Shown in pieces: positions 1 through 5,935 of a stretch of DNA of 32,049 nucleotides; within the stretch, counting starts at the first letter, position 1, and every line of letters starts with the position of its first letter. A program made the position numbers and the translations under genes. The stretch is from a virus. Below the pieces are notes generated by a model. The model saw nothing but the letters and a program-made list of their open reading frames with translations, was not told where the DNA came from and made no database searches. The DNA lies in the IMG/VR virus record IMGVR_UViG_3300048834_000280, positions 1-32,049 of that record. The stretch is one strand, 5' to 3'.

Positions 1-274
1 ACCCCAATTTTGGCCGGGAATTTTTGGAGGGACTCCACGCCCGAACTCGATCCACGTCCGAACTAATACCGCTCCAGCCCATGGCCCAGGGACTCCCGCC
101 GCCGCCTCACCGGGGGGGGCGGTCGGGCCAGGGCCGATGTGACACGGTATGCAAGGCGTGTGCCAGGCCCTGCAGTGGCGGCGGCGCGACACAAAAGCCC
201 GATGCCCGGCAATGGGGCTAGAAGGCCCGTGGCGCCATTCCGCCGCCCTGGTGTACCCTAGCCCCTTAACATAG

Positions 275-347
275 TTATCCCAGGCGCCTACGACTATCCA
301 CTGCCCCTGTCATAGGTGCATCCACAGGTTATCCACATTGTGGATAA
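275..347. other. DnaA-box cluster, candidate replication origin
   Basis: Positions 329-337 read TTATCCACA, the strict DnaA box, and 339-347 read its exact reverse complement, giving a 19-bp perfect palindrome with one central base. Looser boxes with a TCC core lie at 275-283, 294-302 and 318-326, each matching at 7 of 9 positions or close to it. DnaA binding to such clusters is established for bacterial origins and some plasmids and phages. The window shows no phage DnaA or Rep gene, so host DnaA would be the expected binder. Function is inferred. Confidence 0.6.
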
Positions 348-437
348 CACACATCTGGTTACAATGTAGGGTTAGTCCCAGTTGACCGTCGGCGGTACGG
401 GTGGGCCGACGGTGCCCGACCGTCCCCTACCGTAGTG

Positions 438-682
438 CCATATAGGGGCCGGATTGACCCCACTGCCACCCAGGTCGATGTGCGAACCCGGCATCCCCGA
501 ACATACGCGATGTGTGGTGTGAATGATACAGTTACAATTTTTTTTTTAACCACACTCCCACCCCCGCGAATAGGGGATTCCGCTCCCGCGTTATTGGGGA
601 CAGTCGCGTATGGGGCACCCCGGCCGGGTGGGGTTCCGCCACCGACATGGGTGGCGGTAGCCTACATGCGGCGCCTATATGG
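438..682. repeat. 39-bp imperfect inverted repeat around a T10 tract
   Basis: The arm 644-682 and the reverse complement of 438-476 align without gaps at 30 of 39 positions by hand count, with both ends well conserved (GAC-TGGGTGGC and CCTATATGG). The 167-base interval between the arms contains ten consecutive T at 538-547, rare in this GC-rich sequence. The arrangement could be part of an origin or a binding region for a dimeric regulator. Confidence 0.5.
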
Positions 683-692
683 GGCTATGTGG

Positions 693-706
693 CCCCTACA
701 TAGGGG
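693..706. promoter_or_regulatory. CCCCTA-CA-TAGGGG palindrome
   Basis: Two six-base half sites in inverted orientation are separated by two bases. The same TAGGGG/CCCCTA word recurs at 424, 443, 571, 720, 777, 1910, 2431, 2452, 2572 and 2586 in non-coding parts of the first 2.6 kb, including inside the spacer of the promoter at 770-799. It looks like the site of a regulator or host protein; the binder is unknown. Confidence 0.4.
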
Positions 707-769
707 CATGTGGGCGGCACCCCTACCGCATCGCGCCCTGGTAGCAGTGAACAAATGCACAAGTCCCCG

Positions 770-799
770 TTGACGCTAGGGGTTTTAACCGGCGATAAT
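770..799 (+). promoter_or_regulatory. Sigma70-type promoter for first early gene
   Basis: TTGACG at 770-775 and GATAAT at 794-799 are separated by 18 bases, a good sigma70 match. It lies 38 bases upstream of the ATG at 837. A TAGGGG word at 777-782 lies within the spacer, so the promoter may be controlled by whatever binds that word. Confidence 0.65.
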
Positions 800-836
800 T
801 CGTCCATCGCAATCCCCAATGACCTAGGAGCCCATC

Positions 837-1088
837 ATGCAAACCGTTACGTTCACCGAACCGATCACACAAACCGAGATGACCCTGGCCGACTATCGGC
901 GTGCTCACGATGCCGATGCTTGGAATTTCATGGATGCCGATGACAAGTCGGTGTTTGTTTACACATTCGGCGGGATCGTCGGGGGTGCGATCATTGGGGA
1001 ACAAGCCGATTTCGCCACCCTAACCGAATTCGCCGCCGGTGCGAACGATATCGCGTATCAAATCTGGGATAGCCGCGATTATTGGTAA
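837..1088 (+). CDS. Small hypothetical protein (83 aa)
   Basis: The start ATG is preceded by AGGAG (826-830) with six bases of spacing. The 83-residue product is acidic, with many Asp and Glu and a Gly-rich middle (about 42-50, GGIVGGAIIG). I recognise no family. It is the first gene behind the promoter at 770-799, and its ribosome binding site and first codons are identical over 18 bases to those of the gene at 1123. The acidic composition would fit a small DNA mimic or inhibitor, but nothing specific supports that. Confidence 0.7.
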   Translation: MQTVTFTEPITQTEMTLADYRRAHDADAWNFMDADDKSVFVYTFGGIVGGAIIGEQADFATLTEFAAGANDIAYQIWDSRDYW

Positions 1089-1094
1089 GTCGCC

Positions 1095-1110
1095 TGTTCC
1101 ACGTGAAACA
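1095..1110. promoter_or_regulatory. parS-like centromere site
   Basis: The 16 bases TGTTCCACGTGAAACA match the conserved bacterial chromosomal parS consensus TGTTNCACGTGAAACA at every position. The site fills the gap between the stop codon at 1088 and the ribosome binding site at 1111-1116 of the next gene. ParB of many bacteria binds this sequence and spreads from it, which is established. No ParA gene and no stand-alone ParB partition gene is visible here. The ParB-like domain at 12437 is fused to a methyltransferase and is not an obvious parS binder, so host ParB is the likely partner by inference. Confidence 0.8.
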
Positions 1111-1122
1111 AAGGAGCCCATC

Positions 1123-1338
1123 ATGCAAAACCCTATCGACCTGGATGCACTAGCCGAACGCTATAAAATGACGTGCGAGCGCGCATCAGCTCGTAGTCGC
1201 GAATTCGCATGCACAGTGCATGTGTATGCCATCGTAACCGATATCAACGGATTGCCCCTAGTCACTGGCTACGGCATTAGTGACTGGTACGATGGATCAA
1301 CGGTGAGAACCTATGTGGATGGACGATCCACTAACTAG
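1123..1338 (+). CDS. Small hypothetical protein (71 aa)
   Basis: The start at 1123 is chosen because AAGGAG (1111-1116) stands six bases upstream, directly against the parS-like site. An in-frame ATG further upstream (1039) overlaps the previous gene and lacks such a site. The 71-residue product has no recognisable domain. It has an N-terminal helix-like, Arg/Glu-rich part and a C-terminal part rich in Tyr, Gly and Thr. ParB bound at 1095-1110 could plausibly affect its expression. Confidence 0.65.
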   Translation: MQNPIDLDALAERYKMTCERASARSREFACTVHVYAIVTDINGLPLVTGYGISDWYDGSTVRTYVDGRSTN

Positions 1339-1350
1339 GGTTTCCCCGTC

Positions 1351-1371
1351 ATGCCCTACGGGTTAGGGCAT
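1351..1371. repeat. Stem-loop ATGCCCTA/TAGGGCAT
   Basis: An eight-base perfect stem (1351-1358 with 1364-1371) encloses a five-base loop CGGGT in the gap between the genes at 1123 and 1403. No run of T follows, so it is not a typical terminator. It is preceded by TAGGGTTTCCCC at 1336-1347, a word that recurs at 5135 and 5892. Confidence 0.5.
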
Positions 1372-1402
1372 TGGGGGCAATCCGCCCGACAAGGAGATGA
1401 GC

Positions 1403-1891
1403 ATGGCACGCGCTGACGCGACGATTCAATCGACCATCGACAACGGCACCCTCACGATTACAGTTGCGGGCTTCCCCCCGATTGTGATCGACCCCACGGA
1501 TTACCCGACCGAGCTAGTAGCCTATGCTGCCCTTCACGGGTTCAAACAGCGCTACGTGGATGCGGCAGCCCTGGGCGCCGATGCCACCCCGGCGGAAAAG
1601 CATGCCGCCATCACGGCGTTGGTGGACCATCACGCCACCACGGGCGAATGGCGCCGCAATGGCCAAGGCGATGGCACGACAGGCGATGGCCTCCTCGTTC
1701 GGGCTATCATGGAATATCACGGGATGGACCGTGATGCGGCGCGCACGGCCGTGGCGGGCTTGGACAAGAAGACCCAAGCCGCACTCCGGGCATCGGCGGA
1801 ACTGTCCCCGATCATCGAGCGCCTGCGCGTGGCCCGCACGCCGAAGGCATCGGTGGATGTCAGCGCGATCCTCGCAGGCATTGGCCGCTAG
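1403..1891 (+). CDS. Hypothetical early protein, paralogue of gene at 5229 (162 aa)
   Basis: AAGGAG at 1391-1396 fits the ATG at 1403 with six bases of spacing; the in-frame ATG at 1397 touches it and is less likely. The middle and C-terminal part aligns with the product of the gene at 5229: shared blocks include EWR (near residue 82), GLDKKTQAALRASAE against GLDNKTKAALRASAE, and a final VDVSAILAG against VDTASVLAG. The end resembles that of the 8287 product too. The family is unknown to me. The helical block followed by a flexible basic linker and a short hydrophobic tail suggests a protein-binding C-terminal peptide. Confidence 0.8.
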   Translation: MARADATIQSTIDNGTLTITVAGFPPIVIDPTDYPTELVAYAALHGFKQRYVDAAALGADATPAEKHAAITALVDHHATTGEWRRNGQGDGTTGDGLLVRAIMEYHGMDRDAARTAVAGLDKKTQAALRASAELSPIIERLRVARTPKASVDVSAILAGIGR

Positions 1892-1898
1892 GCCCCCC

Positions 1899-1949
1899 GG
1901 CACCCCGGTTAGGGGTGCCTCCCTTAGCCTAGGGCTATCGTGGCCCTAG
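1899..1949. repeat. Two tandem stem-loops after the 1403 gene
   Basis: GGCACCCC (1899-1906) pairs with GGGGTGCC (1912-1919) and CTAGGGC (1929-1935) pairs with GCCCTAG (1943-1949). The second stem repeats the TAGGGC/GCCCTA word of the stem at 1351-1371. There is no T run, so these are more likely RNA-stability, processing or protein-binding elements than terminators. Confidence 0.5.
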
Positions 1950-1965
1950 ACTATAGGAGATGATT

Positions 1966-2178
1966 ATGAAAAGCGGTAGTGTCTCATTCGGGTCGATAGT
2001 GCCAGAATTTTGTGTCAGGTTCGATTTTCGCGAGCTATCCGCACGCGATCAAACAACACTATTTAATGCCTTGGCAGAACATCTCGGCATTACGGATGCC
2101 ACGCATGCACGCCCGGACGAATCCTATCAAGTGCTGTGGAAAGAGATGATGGGGCGTGTTTGGGGAGCCGACAAATGA
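1966..2178 (+). CDS. Small hypothetical protein (70 aa)
   Basis: AGGAG (1955-1959) is six bases upstream of the ATG at 1966; an ATG at 1960 abuts it and is unlikely to be the start. The 70-residue product has no family I recognise. It has a central block FRELSARDQTTLFNALAEHLG that looks like a helix pair. It overlaps the next gene by ATGA, so the two are probably co-translated. Confidence 0.7.
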   Translation: MKSGSVSFGSIVPEFCVRFDFRELSARDQTTLFNALAEHLGITDATHARPDESYQVLWKEMMGRVWGADK

Positions 2179-2417
2179 CAATCCAACTACACACTATCCG
2201 CCACGGTAAATCCAAGGCGGCACTACAGGCCGAATTGAACGCGATGCCCGATCGCGTCCGGTTTTGGAACCCTAGCCCCTTCAGCGACAACCGTAGCGGG
2301 TTTTTCAGTGGTTCCGAGATGAAGCCAGGTGAATCCTTCGCATGCGTCTTGGACCCGGACACGCGGCGCCGATTTGCTATCGTGGCGCGAACGGCCAGCG
2401 GCTTCCGCGTCACCTAG
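2175..2417 (+). CDS. Small hypothetical protein (80 aa)
   Basis: The ATG at 2175 overlaps the stop of the previous gene (ATGA), which decides the start. The 80-residue product is basic and looks like a small beta-rich fold, ending FAIVARTASGFRVT. No family is recognised. It is the last gene before a 240-base control region with operators and a promoter. Confidence 0.7.
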   Translation: MTIQLHTIRHGKSKAALQAELNAMPDRVRFWNPSPFSDNRSGFFSGSEMKPGESFACVLDPDTRRRFAIVARTASGFRVT

Positions 2418-2461
2418 TCGGGCATGCGCGTAGGGGCATGGGGGCATCCGCCCCCTATAGT

Positions 2462-2559
2462 CGTTTCCCGGCCGTTTCCCGCCCCGTGGCGCCGTCCGAC
2501 ACCGGGCACCCTATGCAGGGGCGCCCACGGGTTCCGAACCGGGAAACGGGCCGTTTCCC
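2462..2559. promoter_or_regulatory. CGTTTCCC operator-like array
   Basis: Four copies of CGTTTCCC occur: two direct copies at 2462-2469 and 2473-2480, then an inverted pair GGGAAACGG (2541-2549) and CCGTTTCCC (2551-2559) forming a 19-bp palindrome with one central base. The array is 33 to 130 bases upstream of the promoter at 2592-2621, as expected for a regulator of that promoter. The binder is unknown. Confidence 0.5.
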
Positions 2560-2591
2560 CATGCGGCGCCATAGGGGCTAGAGCCCCCCTA

Positions 2592-2621
2592 TTGCACCCT
2601 GCGAACCCGCCCGGTTATAAT
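2592..2621 (+). promoter_or_regulatory. Sigma70-type promoter
   Basis: TTGCAC at 2592-2597 and a perfect TATAAT at 2616-2621 are separated by 18 bases, 36 bases upstream of the small gene at 2658. The bases after the -10 box (GACC) resemble those at other promoters in the window. It probably drives the genes from 2658 to 3497 and perhaps the cassette behind them. Confidence 0.75.
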
Positions 2622-2657
2622 GACCACGTTATCCCCGTGAACCAATAGGAGCCACCT

Positions 2658-2804
2658 ATGACCATCGATCACGATGCACACATGCACCTTGACCCATCGA
2701 ACCGGCCCCGGTGGATGGAGCCATCCCCCTACACCCGCAGGCGCACGGACCCGAAGCCCCCATTGTGGCTCCGCATCGCCCGGTGGGTTTGGGGGTGGCT
2801 CTGA
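2658..2804 (+). CDS. Tiny Trp-rich protein (48 aa)
   Basis: An AGGAG-type ribosome binding site (TAGGAGCCACCT) precedes the ATG at 2658, just downstream of the promoter at 2592-2621. The frame runs 48 codons and its TGA overlaps the ATG of the next gene (TGATG). The product has a His/Asp-rich start (MTIDHDAHMH), a Pro/Arg-rich middle and an amphipathic Trp-rich end (WLRIARWVWGWL) that could lie on a membrane. I recognise no family. Position, ribosome binding site and the coupled stop/start all argue for a real gene. Confidence 0.6.
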   Translation: MTIDHDAHMHLDPSNRPRWMEPSPYTRRRTDPKPPLWLRIARWVWGWL

Positions 2805-3199
2805 TGCCCCGCATCCGCCCCCTCGAGACCTACCCCTATCGGCAATTCCTGGCGGTATTCACAAAGGTAGCCGAAACCCGGCAGCCCTTCCTAATCGCGT
2901 GCACCCGGCCGCAGGCCGCATCCCTCCGAGGCGAACTCTACGCCTTCCGTCGGGCCTGCGAGAACCAAGCCCAATCGGCCCAGGTTATGGGCATTGACGT
3001 GGCGCAGCTGCGCGACGTGGCCTTCCGCATCGTAGCCGAAGGGCTGGAGGCGTGCCATCAATCCAGCCTGCAAGGGCCGGCGTTGATCGAGGCGGCGCTC
3101 GGAGGCACCCCGCTCGCACCGAAGACAGCGGCCCAGCTAGCGCTGGAACGGCTCCAAGGTATGGGCCTACAACCAGGGGCACCCGATGAGCGGGAATAG
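2804..3199 (+). CDS. Hypothetical early protein (131 aa)
   Basis: The ATG at 2804 overlaps the stop of the tiny upstream gene. The product starts MPRIRPLETYPYRQFLAVF and is mostly helical by composition, with an Arg/Ala/Gln-rich centre and an acidic end. No domain is recognised. It overlaps the next gene by 14 bases, which suggests translational coupling. Confidence 0.7.
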   Translation: MPRIRPLETYPYRQFLAVFTKVAETRQPFLIACTRPQAASLRGELYAFRRACENQAQSAQVMGIDVAQLRDVAFRIVAEGLEACHQSSLQGPALIEAALGGTPLAPKTAAQLALERLQGMGLQPGAPDERE

Positions 3200-3497
3200 G
3201 CCATTCGCCCAGGTATCGGCCTATCCGGCCGGCTTCCTCGCGGCCATCCAGAATGGTGGAGGGGTGTTCTATGCCGCTGACCTGCCATGGACACCGACCA
3301 CTTCGGCGAAGCGGTTCCGCCAACTCCTTGCCTTGCTACGCAAGCAACCAGGGCACCCGGCCTGTGCAAACGCAGGCCATCGCTGGCGGGTTGAGGTTAC
3401 GGCCAAGGCCCTCGTCACGTCAATGAACCAGCGCGGGGTGCCTGCAGCCTACCCGCATGGGCTTTTGATCGAGGCTGCGCTGGAAGGACAAACATGA
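3186..3497 (+). CDS. Hypothetical early protein (103 aa)
   Basis: The ATG at 3186 lies inside the end of the previous gene and the stop overlaps the next ATG. The 103-residue product is basic, with a central helix-like segment SAKRFRQLLALLRKQPG and two Cys/His positions (about 60-66). I recognise no family; a small DNA-binding protein is possible but unsupported. Confidence 0.65.
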   Translation: MSGNRPFAQVSAYPAGFLAAIQNGGGVFYAADLPWTPTTSAKRFRQLLALLRKQPGHPACANAGHRWRVEVTAKALVTSMNQRGVPAAYPHGLLIEAALEGQT

Positions 3498-4333
3498 GCA
3501 CGGACAAGGTGCGCGAGGCGCTGGCGAAGATCCGCGAATACATCGAGGGCAACTCGGTCTACGGCCGTCCGCACATTCTGGAGGATTTTCTGCCCATCGT
3601 GGAAGAGGCCGCAGCCCGCGAAGCGTTATCTGCGCAGCCTGCAGAGCCGGTGGCGTGGCGCTATCACTCACCCAGCACTTGGCGCCTTGCCAGCAAGCCA
3701 GCGCTGCAGGCTTACACCGACATTTTGCCGGGCTTTGAGCAGGAGCCGCTGTTTGCCACGCAGCCTGCGCCGAGCGTGCCAGATCTGCCGGACCCAAATC
3801 AGCTTGAATCTTGGCGCACTGCCGCAGACGAGCTGTTGCGCAATCCGCAGCACATGCCAACTATCCGGTCAGCAGCGTTTCAACTTCAGAACGCTTACCT
3901 GTTTGCCCGCAAGCTCGCAGCCCTCGCATCCCAGGCCGAGAAACACGCTGCCGAGCTAGCCAAGCTGCGGCAGGGTGAGCCGGTGGCCGGGTGGCGACTA
4001 CTGAAGGACACCACCTACGCAGAGCGCTCTTGGCCTGAAGATGCGAGCCACGAAAACGGCTGCTATTCAAACACATGCTGCCACTGCGGGCGCGCGTTCA
4101 CGGGCCACAAGCGCAGACCGTCTTGCAAGGCGTGTAGCGCCGCCTCCACTCCACCAGTCCAGCCCCTGCGTGAGGCGCTGCAGCCGCTGAGCGATGCAGA
4201 CTTCCTGCGGTGCGCTGATGAGAATTTCCCTGACTGGCGGGTTGACATTCAGGAACGCTTTGTAACCGAATTAGGCCACGCAATCGAACGCCTCATCACC
4301 GAGCGCATGAGCGCAGCAAAGGAGACGAAGTGA
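3494..4333 (+). CDS. Ead/Ea22-like protein with zinc-ribbon-like motif (279 aa)
   Basis: The start is set by GGAAGG shortly upstream and by the overlap with the previous stop. The N-terminal half has the sandwich typical of Ead/Ea22-type accessory proteins of temperate phages: a helical part (1-48), an AEPVAWRYHSP block, then LFATQPAP, and a second EPVAGWRLL block near residue 162. Around residues 196-217 there is CHCG...CKAC, a possible zinc ribbon. Such proteins vary widely between phages and have no settled function. The gene and its two followers have visibly lower GC than the rest, which suggests a cassette acquired as a unit. Confidence 0.65.
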   Translation: MSTDKVREALAKIREYIEGNSVYGRPHILEDFLPIVEEAAAREALSAQPAEPVAWRYHSPSTWRLASKPALQAYTDILPGFEQEPLFATQPAPSVPDLPDPNQLESWRTAADELLRNPQHMPTIRSAAFQLQNAYLFARKLAALASQAEKHAAELAKLRQGEPVAGWRLLKDTTYAERSWPEDASHENGCYSNTCCHCGRAFTGHKRRPSCKACSAASTPPVQPLREALQPLSDADFLRCADENFPDWRVDIQERFVTELGHAIERLITERMSAAKETK

Positions 4334-4521
4334 AAACCGTAACCGTAGACGCTTCAGCATTGCGCGAGGTGCTTTTGGCTCTTGTCGGTCCACCGCACCT
4401 CGTTCGAGAACTGCAGGCCACAAGAGACAAGCCGCCGCTCTTTGAGGGCAACCCGATCGACACGTTGCTGAGTGATTTCAACAGGGCTGTCGAGAGCGCA
4501 GCGAAGGAGACTGGATCGTGA
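4330..4521 (+). CDS. Small hypothetical protein (63 aa)
   Basis: The gene overlaps the previous stop by ATGA and its own stop overlaps the GTG of the next gene, so the three form a coupled unit. The product starts MKTVTVDASALREVLLALVGPPH and is largely helical. Short proteins of this look are common in Ead/Ea22-type regions. No function can be given. Confidence 0.6.
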   Translation: MKTVTVDASALREVLLALVGPPHLVRELQATRDKPPLFEGNPIDTLLSDFNRAVESAAKETGS

Positions 4522-5126
4522 GCAACATCAGCGCCCAATGGGCAGACGGAATGGAATTGCGCGTCAAGGAGCAGGCCGCCCAGATAGCGGCGCTCAAAAC
4601 TGTGATGGTCGCCGCAGCCGAGGAAATCGCCGCGCATTGGAACGCTCACTGCGACGCTGAAGGCTATGGCCCGCAGAACCTGCTGCGCCGGCTGGAGGAA
4701 GGCATCCCAAGCGAGTACGGCTACACGGCCGGCGCTTTCGCGGCGCTTACTGCTGAGCTGGAGCTTCGGCGTAAATCAGGCAGTGCTTCTGACAGGTTGC
4801 ACAACATTTGCGAAGGCATCGCGCGTGATGCCGATGGCAGCGAATGGTCACGCGAAGAGTGGGAACGGCTAGATGCGGAAATGGCCGAACTTAAAGCCGC
4901 AAATAAGACGCTCACTGCTGAGCGGGATGCGCTGTACAAGGCGCTTAAAGACGCAACCATCCGCATGGACAGAGCGCGCGACATTTTGACTGATGGAAAG
5001 CCAACGCCCCAGTGCAACTGGGGCGTTCTCGACACGTATCCGCAGCATAAAGCACTCGCAGCCCGCATCCAGGCACACAAGCCAGCCATCGAGGGACAGA
5101 CACCGGACATGCCGTCGGCCGATTGA
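4518..5126 (+). CDS. Ea22-like coiled-coil protein (202 aa)
   Basis: The start is a GTG overlapping the previous stop. The product has a helical N-terminal part, a block around 90-100 (RLHNICEGIARDADGSEWS) and a likely coiled coil from about 113 to 150 (EWERLDAEMAELKAANKTLTAERDAL). This pattern matches Ead/Ea22-type phage accessory proteins of unknown function. It closes the lower-GC cassette. A promoter-like region with a palindrome follows before the gene at 5229. Confidence 0.6.
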   Translation: MSNISAQWADGMELRVKEQAAQIAALKTVMVAAAEEIAAHWNAHCDAEGYGPQNLLRRLEEGIPSEYGYTAGAFAALTAELELRRKSGSASDRLHNICEGIARDADGSEWSREEWERLDAEMAELKAANKTLTAERDALYKALKDATIRMDRARDILTDGKPTPQCNWGVLDTYPQHKALAARIQAHKPAIEGQTPDMPSAD

Positions 5127-5134
5127 CGGTCAAT

Positions 5135-5177
5135 TAGGGTTTTCCCTACCCCACGCATCCACCATCAGAGCTACAAT
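5135..5177 (+). promoter_or_regulatory. Candidate activator-dependent promoter
   Basis: The palindrome TAGGGTTTTCCCTA lies at 5135-5148 and TACAATGGCC at 5172-5181. There is no good -35 box at the right distance, but the palindrome is centred about 30 bases before the -10 box, where a class II activator overlapping the -35 region would sit. The promoter at 5892-5935 has the same layout. It would drive the gene at 5229. Confidence 0.5.
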
Positions 5178-5228
5178 GGCCACGCCAATCGACGAATCCC
5201 CGTCAACCCCCCTCCCAAGGAGCACACA

Positions 5229-5810
5229 ATGGCAAAGACCCCTGTTGAGATCAAGACCGTCACAATGGATGACGGCCGTACCGTCGAGTTCAGCGGCAAG
5301 AAGCGCCTGGACAAGAGCATCATCATCGAAGGCGACACCGTCAAGGTCCGCCTCGACTTCGTGAATGGCGAAACCCGCACCTTCACCGTGCCCCCGAGCC
5401 TCCTGCTCCAATGCGCAGGCCACGGCGCCAGCCAGAAGCTGGGCGACGAGATCTCCGATGTCACTGACATTGAGGACGCGATCGAGGCGATCGACCAGCT
5501 GATGGCCCGCCTGGAACAGGGCGAGTGGCGCGTGGCCCGCGAAGGCGGCACCTCGATGGCCGGCGCCTCGATTCTGGCGAAGGCCTTGGTGGAAGTCACC
5601 GGCCAGCCGATCGCCGTGGTGCGCCAGTACCTCACCGGCCTGGACAACAAGACCAAGGCGGCCCTCCGCGCCTCGGCCGAAGTCGGCCCGACGGTGCAAC
5701 GGCTGGAAGCCGAGAAGGCAGCCCGTGCCGCCGAGCGTGGCAAGTCGGCCCCGACCGTGGACACCGCCTCCGTGCTGGCTGGCCTGAAGGGCGTTGCCGT
5801 TCCGGCCTGA
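5229..5810 (+). CDS. Hypothetical early protein, paralogue of gene at 1403 (193 aa)
   Basis: AAGGAG lies just before the ATG. The N-terminal 70 residues look like a small beta-rich domain (VEIKTVTMDDGRTVEFSGKKRLD...). From about residue 60 on, the protein aligns with the product of the gene at 1403: both have EWR, then GLDNKTKAALRASAE and a basic Ala-rich linker ending in VDTASVLAGLK. The gene is flanked by two look-alike promoters and followed by a strong terminator, so it is its own transcription unit and may be highly expressed. Family and function are unknown to me. Confidence 0.85.
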   Translation: MAKTPVEIKTVTMDDGRTVEFSGKKRLDKSIIIEGDTVKVRLDFVNGETRTFTVPPSLLLQCAGHGASQKLGDEISDVTDIEDAIEAIDQLMARLEQGEWRVAREGGTSMAGASILAKALVEVTGQPIAVVRQYLTGLDNKTKAALRASAEVGPTVQRLEAEKAARAAERGKSAPTVDTASVLAGLKGVAVPA

Positions 5811-5845
5811 ACCGAGTTCATCCCCTGGCCCTTCGCAGAGCCTTC

Positions 5846-5873
5846 AATCCCGCCCAGGTGGCGGGATTTTTTT
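5846..5873 (+). terminator. Strong intrinsic terminator
   Basis: AATCCCGCC (5846-5854) pairs with GGCGGGATT (5860-5868) around a five-base loop, followed by a run of seven T (5867-5873). It ends the transcript of the gene at 5229. Confidence 0.9.
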
Positions 5874-5891
5874 CGCCCGAATGGGGCGGGT

Positions 5892-5935
5892 TAGGGTTTC
5901 CCCTATGTTTTTGCCGGGAATAACGGGTATATAAT
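5892..5935 (+). promoter_or_regulatory. Candidate activator-dependent promoter
   Basis: The palindrome TAGGGTTTCCCCTA at 5892-5905 is followed by a perfect TATAAT at 5930-5935 and then GGCCGGG. No consensus -35 box is at normal distance: TTGCCG at 5911 is only 13 bases away. The palindrome-to-minus-10 distance (38) nearly equals that at 5135-5177 (37). It lies right after the terminator and 64 bases before the gene at 5999, so it likely drives the early cluster 5999-8054. Confidence 0.6.

Larger units (their letters stand above)
1..836. other. Non-coding left control region
   Basis: No open frame in these 836 bases has a ribosome binding site together with a plausible protein composition. 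The region holds a cluster of DnaA-box-like sequences (275-347), a long imperfect inverted repeat (438-476 against 644-682), a run of ten T (538-547), repeated TAGGGG/CCCCTA words and a promoter for the first gene (770-799). This mix of initiator boxes, palindromes and a small AT-rich tract is what a replication origin or master control region would show. That role is inferred from sequence only. Confidence 0.6.

Noticed and set aside
24-221. Open frame of 65 codons on the + strand at the left edge
   Set aside because: No ribosome binding site, Gly/Pro/Arg composition typical of GC-rich non-coding frames.
538-547. T10 tract as a terminator
   Set aside because: No stem directly upstream; better seen as an AT-rich element near the DnaA boxes.
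435-773. Open frame of 112 codons in the left control region
   Set aside because: No ribosome binding site and low-complexity composition. It shares a peptide with a frame on the other strand (359-553) only because both cross the inverted repeat 438-682.
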